Assembly: GCA_025359045.1 (NCBI GenBank)
Contig: JANYHN010000066.1
Coordinates: forward strand, 1 to 64,000
Source: Hyphomicrobiales bacterium
GTDB taxonomy: Bacteria; Pseudomonadota; Alphaproteobacteria; Rhizobiales; Aestuariivirgaceae
Reading direction: 5' to 3'
DNA: 64,000 bases
The notes under the pieces were generated by a model, which saw nothing but the letters and a program-made list of their open reading frames with translations, was not told where the DNA came from and did no database searches. Positions 10,535-20,042 of the stretch are shown here, piece after piece; positions within the stretch are counted from its first letter, which is position 1; every line of letters starts with the position of its first letter. A program made the position numbers and the translations under genes.

Positions 10535-11985
10535 TTGATGTCCTTTATCGCTGGATAGATTTTTGTATATTTTTTGTAAGCTGCTTCATAAGCAGTCTTG
10601 ATTTTTACATCAGGCAAAATTGTTTTGGCCACTTTGGGGGCGGTGCATACAGTTTTATATGATGCACCAGTTGCCGCCATTAACGCCATGCGTGCGCCAC
10701 CAAAGGCGCCACCCACATCACCGGCCACTGGCAGATCAACGGGCACACCCAAAACAGTGGCAATGATTTTGAGCCAGAGCTCCGAATGCGTGCCACCACC
10801 CACGGCCATTACGCGCTTTACATCGGTGCCTGCATCTTTCAATGCTTCGAGCGAATCCCGAAATGCAAAGGCCACGCCGTCCATCACGGCATGGGTCATT
10901 TCCTTTGCATCAGTTTCATGCGCAAGGCCCATGAACACGCCACGAATTTGCGAGTCTCCCACAGGTGTGCGCTCACCTGAAAGATAGGGTAAAAACAATG
11001 CTGACGACGGGCCTTCAAGTTTTTTGCCTAAGGCCGCAGTCAGTTTTGGTGCGGGTGTTTTAAGCAAGCCTGCCAGCCACTCAAGACTATCGGTGGCCGA
11101 GAGAATAACACCCATTTGATGCCAGGTGTTGGGCACCGCATGGCAGAAGGCGTGAACGGCTTTTCCGGCATTGGGGCTATATTTATCGTTGGACACAAAC
11201 ATGACGCCTGACGTGCCAATGGAAATCAGCGCTTGGCCATCCTTCACAGCTCCAATACCAACAGCGGCAGCGGCATTATCGCCGCCACCACCTGCAACAA
11301 CGGGGCGGAGTGGCATGCCCCAGGTTTTGGCGAGGGCGGGGGTGATTTGACCTGTTGAGTCTGTCCCTTCAAATAGTTCCGGCATCTGATCACGGTACAT
11401 ATGTGTTGCGCTTAGCATACGCTCAGACCATTTGCGGTTTGCAACATCGAGCCAATAAGTGCCACTGGCGTCTGACATGTCGGAGCCATAAGTCCCCGTC
11501 ATGCGAAAACGGATATAATCTTTGGGCAATAAAACTTTGGCGACTTGATCAAATATTTTGCGCTCATGTTTGCGCACCCAGAGTAGCTTTGGCGCAGTAA
11601 AACCAGCCAGCGGAATATTGCCGGTAATGTCCATCGCCTCAGGACAAGCAACCAGAATATCTTTGCACTCTTCAAAGCTGCGTGCGTCGTTCCACAAAAT
11701 GCAGGGGCGCAGAACCTTGCCGCTTTTATCAAGCAAGGTTGCGCCATGCTGTTGACCTGACATGCCGATGCCTGCAACTTGGGCAATGGCTTTGGGTTTT
11801 GCTTTGCGCAATTGCGCTACAACCAAGTTGGCAGCTTTCCACCAGTGTTCAGGGCTTTGTTCTGACCAACCGGGATGCGGCCTGGAGACTTTCAGAGGCG
11901 ACGATGCCGTGGCGATGATTTTTTGCTTGGCATCGATCAATACGCCTTTGACACTCGACGTGCCGAAATCCAGTCCAAGATACAT
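10531..11985 (-). CDS. xylB: Xylulokinase
   Basis: [54 protein letters not shown]; likely start MYLGLDFG. Confidence 0.97.
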   Translation of the reverse strand: MYLGLDFGTSSVKGVLIDAKQKIIATASSPLKVSRPHPGWSEQSPEHWWKAANLVVAQLRKAKPKAIAQVAGIGMSGQQHGATLLDKSGKVLRPCILWNDARSFEECKDILVACPEAMDITGNIPLAGFTAPKLLWVRKHERKIFDQVAKVLLPKDYIRFRMTGTYGSDMSDASGTYWLDVANRKWSERMLSATHMYRDQMPELFEGTDSTGQITPALAKTWGMPLRPVVAGGGGDNAAAAVGIGAVKDGQALISIGTSGVMFVSNDKYSPNAGKAVHAFCHAVPNTWHQMGVILSATDSLEWLAGLLKTPAPKLTAALGKKLEGPSSALFLPYLSGERTPVGDSQIRGVFMGLAHETDAKEMTHAVMDGVAFAFRDSLEALKDAGTDVKRVMAVGGGTHSELWLKIIATVLGVPVDLPVAGDVGGAFGGARMALMAATGASYKTVCTAPKVAKTILPDVKIKTAYEAAYKKYTKIYPAIKDIK

Positions 11986-12090
11986 GAAGGGTGCCTCAAT
12001 TGTCAGACAATACAATTGACCATTTTTTTGGCTTTGCCAAGGTGTCGGCAAGCTGTTTTCCCTATTTATTTTGGAGGGCGAAGTAAATCG

Positions 12091-12945
12091 TCAGGTTTTC
12101 AGTGCCGCCGTAACTACGGCATGGGCTATGGCTTGGGGCCTTGAGGCATAAAGGCCTTCAGGATGGGTTCCTGCCAGCATCATCTCAAGATCGCCTCGAG
12201 TGAACCAGCGGGCCTCTTCCAATTCAGCGGGATCCAGTTTGATCTCAGTTGTTGTTGCTTCAGCGATCATGCCGATCATCAGGCTCGAAGGGAACGGCCA
12301 AGGCTGGGTGGTGACATATGAAACCGCGCCCACCTTAATACCTGCTTCTTCCAAAACTTCTCGCGCCACGGCTTGTTCGATGGTCTCACCCGGCTCCATA
12401 AAGCCAGCCAGGGCCGAGAACATATTTGGCGGCCAGCTTGCTTGGCGGCCCAACAAAATTTGATCGTGGTGACGCACTGCCATGATGACGACGGGATCTG
12501 TGCGCGGAAAATGCTCGGTTTTGCAGACCGGGCATACCCGCTTATACCCCGCATCAGCCATTAACGATTGCGCGCCACACTTGGCGCAAAAACCATGCGA
12601 CGCATGCCAGTGCAAAATGCTGCGGGCTTGCGCCAAAATCGATAATCTCTCCTGGGTGAGCCCCCCGTCAATCATTAAAGAACGGATCGGAATAAGGGTC
12701 TCACTTGGTTCAATTTCGCGGGCAAACCAGCTCTGGCTTTCGGGGTCCTCTCCTAGATAAATTGCATCACTTTCCGGCGTGTCATTCGATGTGAAAAGCC
12801 TGTCATTTTCCATGCGAACTGTATCGCCTGCAATCTGGACCACATGAGTAGCCGAATCGTTGCGACGCTGTTCAATAAACTCAGCATTTGCGCGATTATT
12901 AGCATTGCGGTCGAGCGGCGATGAAACAAAGGCAAGACGTGTCAT
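12091..12945 (-). CDS. nudC: NADH pyrophosphatase (Nudix, zinc ribbon)
   Basis: CAKCGAQ...CPVC zinc ribbon, Nudix box GFMEPGETIEQAVAREVLEEAGI. Confidence 0.95.
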   Translation of the reverse strand: MTRLAFVSSPLDRNANNRANAEFIEQRRNDSATHVVQIAGDTVRMENDRLFTSNDTPESDAIYLGEDPESQSWFAREIEPSETLIPIRSLMIDGGLTQERLSILAQARSILHWHASHGFCAKCGAQSLMADAGYKRVCPVCKTEHFPRTDPVVIMAVRHHDQILLGRQASWPPNMFSALAGFMEPGETIEQAVAREVLEEAGIKVGAVSYVTTQPWPFPSSLMIGMIAEATTTEIKLDPAELEEARWFTRGDLEMMLAGTHPEGLYASRPQAIAHAVVTAALKT

Positions 12946-13113
12946 TTCAGATTAAGCCCTAAATATTCAGTGGTTATGATCATTTGGCAAAAAACATCAA
13001 CAGGTTAACTCAAAATTTACCAAGAAAGTTAACAGATGGAGCATGAAAAATCGTGTTGCGGGTGATTTGTCTATTGAAAATCACCCTCTTCTCACGCCGG
13101 AGAGTTAAAGTCG

Positions 13114-16100
13114 ATGAAGCCAGGAATTCCATGGAGCGTTAAGGGTGTTGAGCCTGAATTGCGCGAGATTGCCAAAACGGCGGCGCGCCGCTCGGGCATG
13201 ACACTGGGGGAATGGCTGAATTCAGCAATTAATGAACAGGCAGAAGCGCCTGTGTCGGAAAATGCATCCGCGCCCGATAAAGTAATAGCTGGCCGAATTT
13301 CGACACATCCCATTGAACGCGCGGCCACTCGCCTCGAGGATATTGCAGAGCAACTTTCACGTTTGGCCATGCGTGAAACTGAAACAGCGCCGCGATATGT
13401 TTCGCCCCCGCAAGAAGAAAATGGCAACTTCGCCCGCATTCTCAGCCGCGTTGAAAGTAATGAACGCCAAACCGTTGAAGCATTCACGGCTGTTAATGAG
13501 CGGCTGGCCCTTTTAGGTCGACAATTTCAACGCGCTCAACCGGTCGTAGCGCCTAAGCCAGAAGAATCACCAGGCTTCATGGCGCTTGAAAAAGCCGTGC
13601 GGAATATTGTTGAGCATTTGGAAGTTTCAGAAAAACGCACACGCGATAATCTGAAATCGTTACAAGACCGCATTGGCGATATGTCAACGCGGGCCTCAAA
13701 CACCAATAACGAGCAAGTACTTCGCCAAGCACCAGCTTTCTCAGCACTTGAAAATCGTTTGTCTGAACTTGCACAGCGCATTGATCAAAGCCAGAGCCAA
13801 CCAGCTGTTGGCCTGCCTAATTTGTTGCGCCGCGAACTTGATGATCTTGCAGGTCGCATTGAAACAGTGCGGGATTCTGCAGAGTCACTGGCCCACAAAG
13901 CCCAAACCCAAGCAGTGCAAGCCAGCCAAGCAGAACTGCGTATTATAGAACAACGTATTCTTGGTTTGCTGCGCGAGGCACAAACGTCAATGGTGGCCAG
14001 TTCCACCAGCCCTGCAGAAATTCAGCGCTTCCGTAGCGAGATTGAAAAATTAAATTCACGCATTGATGATGCCAGCAAGGGCACAGCCTCTGACCGTGAC
14101 GTGACGGCCCTTCGAGTAGCCGTTGAACAACTTTCCACGCGGGTTGCACAAGGTGCCGATACACGGCCGTTGGCGGATATGGATCGCCGCCTTATCGACA
14201 TCACACAAAGGCTAGAACAGACACAGGCTCAGGCACGGGAATTACCACAGCTCAATGAGCTTGAGCGGCGCATGGCCGAGCTTGATCACCGCTTAGAGCA
14301 AGCATTGAACACGCAAAGCACAACTCCTCAAAACAGTGATGAACTTGTGCATCATTTGGCGGTGGTCAATGACCGCTTGAGCAAGACCGAACATCAAATG
14401 TCGCATCTTGAAACCATTGAGCGAGCCATAGCCCAACTTTACGATTCGATGGAACAGAACCGCGATTGGACCAAGCAAGTGGCTGAAGATGCCGCAAACC
14501 GCATGGGCCAACAGGTCATGAGCCAACAGCCACAAGGCCTTGTTTCTATTGCTGGTTCACCTGAGATTGCAGCCTTGCAAGAAGGCCTTAAAGCGGTGCG
14601 TGAGGCTTCTCATGGGACAGATCAACGCAATCAAGAAACGCTTGAAGCCGTTCATGAAACGCTTGAACAGATTGTAGCCAAACTGAGCGAACTTGAAACC
14701 GCTGCCATTGGCCAGCGCGTGGCTCAGGCTGCGGCCCCGGTTGCATCAGACATTGGGACAAACCCGTTCCAGACAGCGGATGTCGATCCTGCTCCAACCC
14801 GTTTTGGTGAAAGCTTAGCAACATCCATCGAAATTCCAACAACCCATATTGAACCTGAAAACACTTTCACGCCACCAAGCGACAACCCTTTTAATGACGC
14901 GTCATTTACTGGATTTGCAGGTCATAATCCCTTTGATGCGGTCATCGAAGCGGCTCGTGGCACTGGCGAAGCATCAGCCAGCACTGCTGCACCCGATGAC
15001 TTTATTGCTGCGGCGCGTAAAGCTGCACAAGCTGCCAGTGGTGGCCAGAAAAGCATTCTTTCTGGGCTGACCCCCGGAACTCACAAAAAGTCTGATCAAA
15101 GCTCGAAAAAGTTACTCAGCTTTAAAATGCCATTTAAGAAGGGCGCAAAGGCCCCTGCAAACACCGCACTTCCTGGCGACTTGAAAATGCCGCCCGAGAT
15201 TAAACCTGCCAACAGCAATGCCACGGGCAGCCGTCGCACATTGATCTTGTCGGGATTGTTGGCCTTGAGCTTGGTTGCCTTCTATGTGACCAAAAGCATG
15301 ATGGGGCAGCAAGCTGTTGTACCTGCTTCCCAACCTGCTGTTATTGAGCAACCTGCTGCACCTATAACGCAAGCAGCCCCTGCACCTGCAGCAATTGCGC
15401 CGGACGCCACGACAGCTGCCCAACCTGTACCAGCACCGCAGGCTGTAGAGCCAGCGCCGCTTGAGCAGACGCCGGCTGCCGCCTCAACACCACAACAGCA
15501 CAGCGAAAACAGCGCAAGTCCAGAAGTTGATCCAATCCTCACGGGATCACTTCCTGCCGCCGTTGCGCCCAAATCTGCTGCATCCGCTGCAATTGATACA
15601 GCGGTCGGCAATGACAGTCTCCGTAAAGCTGCCTCGTCGGGTGATGCCAATGCACAGTTTGTAATCGCAACACGTTATCTAAATGGCGAGAATGTAACAC
15701 CTGATGCCGCCAAGGCTGCTTATTGGTATGGACGTGCCGCTGTGACTGGGCTAGCCCCAGCGCAATACCGCATGGCCACCCTTTATGAACGGGGCACTGG
15801 TGTTGAAAAAAATATGCAAGCCGCACTGTCTTGGTATGAACGTGCTGCAGCATTGGGTAATGTGAAAGCGATGCATAATGCAGCAGTGATTTCCGCAGGC
15901 AATGATGCTGGTTCACCTGATTATGTGAGAGCTTTTAAGTGGTTCACGCTTGCTGCTCAGCACGGACTTAAAGACAGCCAGTTCAATTTGGCGGTTTTAA
16001 TTGAGCGCGGCATGGGCACCAAGGTGAATTTAGCTGAAGCCTTGTTCTGGTATGACGCGGCGGGCGCTCAAGGCGACCAAGACGCGAAGACACATGCTGA

Positions 16101-16458
16101 TGCTTTGGCAAAATCATTACCGCCCGACACAGTACAGGCCATTGAAGCACGGCTTAAAATCTGGGTGCCGGAAAAAGCGCCCGATATTGCAAATGTCGTT
16201 GCAGTGAATGATACCACGTGGAAGGGCGCTAATGCGCAACCAGAGCAAAGCGCTGCAACTGCGCCCGTACCACAAAACATGATCGGTAAAGCACAGGGTC
16301 TTTTGGATCAACTTGGCTATAATATTGGTGAAGCCGATGGAAAATTAGGCGGGCGCACTTCGAACGCTGTTCGGTTATTTCAACTTCAGCAAGGAATGAA
16401 GGTGACAGGGCAAATTACGCCTGAGCTGATTGCTGCGATGGAATCGAAGACAGGTTGA
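13114..16458 (+). CDS. Large coiled-coil/TM/Sel1-repeat/peptidoglycan-binding protein (PodJ-like)
   Basis: Long coiled-coil N-terminus, TM TLILSGLLALSLVAFYVT, Pro/Ala linker, Sel1 repeats (AAYWYGRAAVTGLAPAQYRMATLYERGTGV...), C-terminal PG_binding_1-like LDQLGYNIGEADGKLGGRTSNAVRLFQLQQGM. Confidence 0.85.
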   Translation: MKPGIPWSVKGVEPELREIAKTAARRSGMTLGEWLNSAINEQAEAPVSENASAPDKVIAGRISTHPIERAATRLEDIAEQLSRLAMRETETAPRYVSPPQEENGNFARILSRVESNERQTVEAFTAVNERLALLGRQFQRAQPVVAPKPEESPGFMALEKAVRNIVEHLEVSEKRTRDNLKSLQDRIGDMSTRASNTNNEQVLRQAPAFSALENRLSELAQRIDQSQSQPAVGLPNLLRRELDDLAGRIETVRDSAESLAHKAQTQAVQASQAELRIIEQRILGLLREAQTSMVASSTSPAEIQRFRSEIEKLNSRIDDASKGTASDRDVTALRVAVEQLSTRVAQGADTRPLADMDRRLIDITQRLEQTQAQARELPQLNELERRMAELDHRLEQALNTQSTTPQNSDELVHHLAVVNDRLSKTEHQMSHLETIERAIAQLYDSMEQNRDWTKQVAEDAANRMGQQVMSQQPQGLVSIAGSPEIAALQEGLKAVREASHGTDQRNQETLEAVHETLEQIVAKLSELETAAIGQRVAQAAAPVASDIGTNPFQTADVDPAPTRFGESLATSIEIPTTHIEPENTFTPPSDNPFNDASFTGFAGHNPFDAVIEAARGTGEASASTAAPDDFIAAARKAAQAASGGQKSILSGLTPGTHKKSDQSSKKLLSFKMPFKKGAKAPANTALPGDLKMPPEIKPANSNATGSRRTLILSGLLALSLVAFYVTKSMMGQQAVVPASQPAVIEQPAAPITQAAPAPAAIAPDATTAAQPVPAPQAVEPAPLEQTPAAASTPQQHSENSASPEVDPILTGSLPAAVAPKSAASAAIDTAVGNDSLRKAASSGDANAQFVIATRYLNGENVTPDAAKAAYWYGRAAVTGLAPAQYRMATLYERGTGVEKNMQAALSWYERAAALGNVKAMHNAAVISAGNDAGSPDYVRAFKWFTLAAQHGLKDSQFNLAVLIERGMGTKVNLAEALFWYDAAGAQGDQDAKTHADALAKSLPPDTVQAIEARLKIWVPEKAPDIANVVAVNDTTWKGANAQPEQSAATAPVPQNMIGKAQGLLDQLGYNIGEADGKLGGRTSNAVRLFQLQQGMKVTGQITPELIAAMESKTG

Positions 16459-16463
16459 AATCA

Positions 16464-17225
16464 TTAAAGGGAAAAGCGGTGCAAACTGCTTTTCCCGATC
16501 ATCCAGATTTTGGTTTGTTCGGTATCAAAAAGACCCTTGAAGGCATCTGAGTTTATTGAAAGCCCGCCCGTGTAAGCACCAAAGGCCGGCATGATCAATC
16601 TTGTTTGATCCGCTATAAAACATTTACCCCGCACCCGTCGACCCCGTAGGCTTAAACCACAACCGGGATGTAGATGGCCTGCAATTTCGATTTCGTTTTT
16701 CAATTTCTTGGCTGGCTCATGACGCAAGGTGAGCGGGCCTAATGCGATTGTTTCGGCACCGTGGCCGCCCAAAGATTGCGGCGGATGCGGATCGTGGTTG
16801 CCAATGATCCACAAGGTTTCATATTTGTTTGTGATGAGGCGCAAGCGACTTAAGTGCAGTTCATTCAGTCGCTCTTCGCCTTGCGCGTCATGAAAACTAT
16901 CACCCAGAAAAATCAAGCGCTTTGCGTGCGTCGTGCTTAGCGTTGATTCAAGTAGATCTAATGTAACGGCGGTGTCAAAGGGCGGCACATGAATGCCACG
17001 GCGCGCGAGACTGGTGCCTTGCTCTAAATGTAAATCTGAAATGATCAAAGTCTCATATTCGGGAACATAAAGCGCGCCCGAGATATGCGGCAACAGATCC
17101 AAACCGCCTAACGCAATTTTATGCTGTCTAGACAAGGCTTGTGGCCTCGGCTTCGAGTTTATCAGCAGCTTCGGCGAGAAGGGCATCATCAGCTTCGCCG
17201 TAAATTGATTCGCGGCCAATCTCAA
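16464..17225 (-). CDS. pdeM: Ligase-associated DNA damage response endonuclease PdeM (calcineurin-like)
   Basis: ISDLHLEQG, FLGDSFHD, IIGNHDPH, AGHLHPG metallophosphatase motifs; adjacent to Lhr-like helicase. Exact start uncertain because it overlaps the helicase 3' end. Confidence 0.88.
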   Translation of the reverse strand: MRLAANQFTAKLMMPFSPKLLINSKPRPQALSRQHKIALGGLDLLPHISGALYVPEYETLIISDLHLEQGTSLARRGIHVPPFDTAVTLDLLESTLSTTHAKRLIFLGDSFHDAQGEERLNELHLSRLRLITNKYETLWIIGNHDPHPPQSLGGHGAETIALGPLTLRHEPAKKLKNEIEIAGHLHPGCGLSLRGRRVRGKCFIADQTRLIMPAFGAYTGGLSINSDAFKGLFDTEQTKIWMIGKSSLHRFSL

Positions 17226-19602
17226 GCAGTACGGGAACAGACAGGGGCGAGACTCGTTCCAAGGCTTTGTGAAGGATTTGGTTTTTGATACGCTTTAACA
17301 GGGCAGCAAGGCGGTGAATGTCAATTAAACCATCAGCAGCATCATCCCATGCAGCACGTAATAAAAGATGATCAGGCTGATGGCTGCGCAAGGCATCGTA
17401 AATTAAATCGGTGTTCACAGTCACCTGCCGTGCAGTCTTTTCTTTACCCGGAAAGTTTCGTTCAATTAGCCCCGCAATGATGGCGCAATAACGGAAGCTG
17501 CGTTTCATCAAATTCGATTCCGCCAACCACGCTTCCAAGTCGTCGCCCAACATGTCTTCATCAAAAAGTTTGGCAAGGGAGATGCGTCCCTGTTTGATCA
17601 TCGCTGACACATCGCTGAGACACCAGATCACCAGCGCATATTCTGATGACACAAATCCCATGGGTTTGGCACCCCAACGTTCAAGACGACGCGTCAGCAA
17701 CATGCCCAGAGTTTGTTGCGCCAGTCGACCTTCGAAAGGATAGCAAACCATATAATGCTTATCAGCGCGCGGGAAGGTTTCGACAAGCATCTGATCCGCA
17801 CGAGGAATTGCCGAAGCCCAGCTTTGCGTATTGAGCCAGTCTTTCACTTGGGTCGGCAAATGCTGCCATTTGGATCTATCGGCCAGCAGTCCTCGCACGC
17901 GTTCAGCCAGATAGGTGGAGAGCGGAAATTTACCGCCGGCATAGGACGGGATCATGGGGTCGCGGCCATGGGCCCTTGAAGCCAACGCGCCAAATTCATC
18001 CAAGCCTTCGAATTTCAAAACTTCACCGCCGAAAAGAAACGTGTTGCCAATGGCCAATTGACTTAGGAAGTATTCTTCAAGTTCGCCGAGCACGCGCCCC
18101 CCTGTCACTGTGCGCTTGCCTGTACGGTTTTTGACCGAAGCTAATCTGACCTTCAACATTTCATCGGCAACGATGGTGCCCATGTTCATTTTGTAGCGTG
18201 TGGCGAGCATGGGGTGGGCAAGTCGGTATTTACCTGCAATATCCAATTTTAATTTGGCATAGCGTTCATAGGCTTTCAGTGCATAGCCACCTGTGGCCAC
18301 ATAATCCAAAGCTTGATCAAAGCGTTCACGGGTAAGCTTGCGGTAGGTGAAGGCAGTGATAATTTCGTTATAAAGATCATCCGCGAAGAATGGCCCCGAA
18401 CATGCACAAGCCATGATGTGTTGGGCCAGCACATCAAGTTTCATCACCAGCGGATATTCAGTGTCTTGTGCATTTTCTTTGGCAGCGGCGCGGGCTGCTT
18501 CGCATTCCAGAACTTCAAAGCGATTGGACGGCACCAAGATGGCGTTGCTGGCTTCGTCCAAGCGGTGATTGGCGCGGCCAATACGTTGCAGCAAGCGGCT
18601 TGAGCCTTTTGGAGCACCTACATGGATCACCAAATCAACATCGCCCCAGTCGATACCTAAATCCAAAGTTGAGGTGCAGACCACAGCTTTCAGTTTGTTT
18701 TCTGCCATAGCGGCCTCGACCTTGCGGCGTTGGCTGACATCAAGCGAGCCGTGATGCAGGGCAATGGGCAGGTGATCTTCATTGGCGTTCCATAATTCCT
18801 GAAACACCATTTCGGCTTGGCTACGGGTATTGACAAACACCAAAGCCATTTTGGCTTTTTTGATTTCGGCATAAATTTCAGGAATGGCATAAAGCGCTTT
18901 GTGTCCGCTCCATGGCACGCGCTCGGCAGATTCCAGAATATGAATATCAGGCGGCGCACCCGCTGAGCCAAGAACAAGGGGCACGGGCGGCTGATTTGCG
19001 GGAGCGAGCCACGCCCGCAAGGCATCGGGGTCGGCCACAGTTGCGGACAATCCGGTGAAGCGTGCGTTTGGGGCATGAGTTCTCAGGCGACTAAGGGCGA
19101 GAGAAAGAAGCACTCCACGTTTCGACGAGACAATCGAATGAAGTTCATCAATGATCACGGCATTGAGACTTTTCATCAGATGTGCTGCCGTAGGATCGGC
19201 GATCAACAGTGTCATCTGTTCTGGCGTGGTGATTAGAATATCCGGCGGGTTGATACGTTGACGTTGGCGACGCGAATGTGGAGTGTCGCCCGTGCGGGTT
19301 TCAACGGTGATGGGCAATTTCATTTCATTGATCGGCGCTTCTAAGTTTCGCGCGATGTCAACGGCCAAGGCTTTTAGCGGCGAGATGTAAAGCGTGTGAA
19401 TTCCGTCATTTTTATGCGGCGCTTCAAGATCAACAAGTGTTGGCAGAAAGCCAGCCAAAGTTTTACCGCCACCCGTGGGTGAAATGAGGAGAGCACTTTC
19501 ATTGGCGAGGCCATGCCCCAGCATTTGCAATTGGTGCGCACGAGGTTGCCAGCCGCGTGAGGCAAACCATGTGGTGAAGGTGGGGGGAAGAATTGCGTTC
19601 AC
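17128..19602 (-). CDS. Ligase-associated DEXH-box helicase (Lhr-like)
   Basis: SPTGGGKTLAGFLP, DELHSIV, LSATVADPDALRAWL, LQRIGRANHRLD motifs. Confidence 0.93.
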   Translation of the reverse strand: MNAILPPTFTTWFASRGWQPRAHQLQMLGHGLANESALLISPTGGGKTLAGFLPTLVDLEAPHKNDGIHTLYISPLKALAVDIARNLEAPINEMKLPITVETRTGDTPHSRRQRQRINPPDILITTPEQMTLLIADPTAAHLMKSLNAVIIDELHSIVSSKRGVLLSLALSRLRTHAPNARFTGLSATVADPDALRAWLAPANQPPVPLVLGSAGAPPDIHILESAERVPWSGHKALYAIPEIYAEIKKAKMALVFVNTRSQAEMVFQELWNANEDHLPIALHHGSLDVSQRRKVEAAMAENKLKAVVCTSTLDLGIDWGDVDLVIHVGAPKGSSRLLQRIGRANHRLDEASNAILVPSNRFEVLECEAARAAAKENAQDTEYPLVMKLDVLAQHIMACACSGPFFADDLYNEIITAFTYRKLTRERFDQALDYVATGGYALKAYERYAKLKLDIAGKYRLAHPMLATRYKMNMGTIVADEMLKVRLASVKNRTGKRTVTGGRVLGELEEYFLSQLAIGNTFLFGGEVLKFEGLDEFGALASRAHGRDPMIPSYAGGKFPLSTYLAERVRGLLADRSKWQHLPTQVKDWLNTQSWASAIPRADQMLVETFPRADKHYMVCYPFEGRLAQQTLGMLLTRRLERWGAKPMGFVSSEYALVIWCLSDVSAMIKQGRISLAKLFDEDMLGDDLEAWLAESNLMKRSFRYCAIIAGLIERNFPGKEKTARQVTVNTDLIYDALRSHQPDHLLLRAAWDDAADGLIDIHRLAALLKRIKNQILHKALERVSPLSVPVLLEIGRESIYGEADDALLAEAADKLEAEATSLV

Positions 19603-20012
19603 ACCGCCTGATATCTTGCAATCGCAGAACGCTCAATTGCAGCAGTCACCAGTTTATCTAAATCCAAAGCATCGCGCAGTATCGCCAAGAACCGTAACTC
19701 TTCACGCCCTACCACCAAATCTGCGGCCGCCACTTCAACCGCCAGCGCATAAGCAGTTTCCTTAAGGCGCGCAGGCAACTGATTGTTCACCAAACCAAGC
19801 ACCGTAGTCATGCCCTCTTCATTTTGCAAAATATCGCTGCACTCTTGCACAACTGTCACCAACCTTGAACGATCAAATGTTTTAAAGGCAGGCAAGGTGC
19901 GCAGCAGCAGTTCAATTTCCTGTAACTCATCGGTGCTGATGCGACCTTCGACGGCGGACATCATGACCATGACGTAGATTAAAGCTTGTTGATGAGAGAT
20001 CGTGCCGGGCAT
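19599..20012 (-). CDS. TerB-family (tellurite resistance-like) protein
   Basis: MPGTISHQQALIYVMVMMSAVEGRISTDELQEIELLLRTLP...; acidic helical TerB-like fold pattern. Confidence 0.8.
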   Translation of the reverse strand: MPGTISHQQALIYVMVMMSAVEGRISTDELQEIELLLRTLPAFKTFDRSRLVTVVQECSDILQNEEGMTTVLGLVNNQLPARLKETAYALAVEVAAADLVVGREELRFLAILRDALDLDKLVTAAIERSAIARYQAV

Positions 20013-20042
20013 AATTACTTCCTTGTATATTAGAAACAAAAC

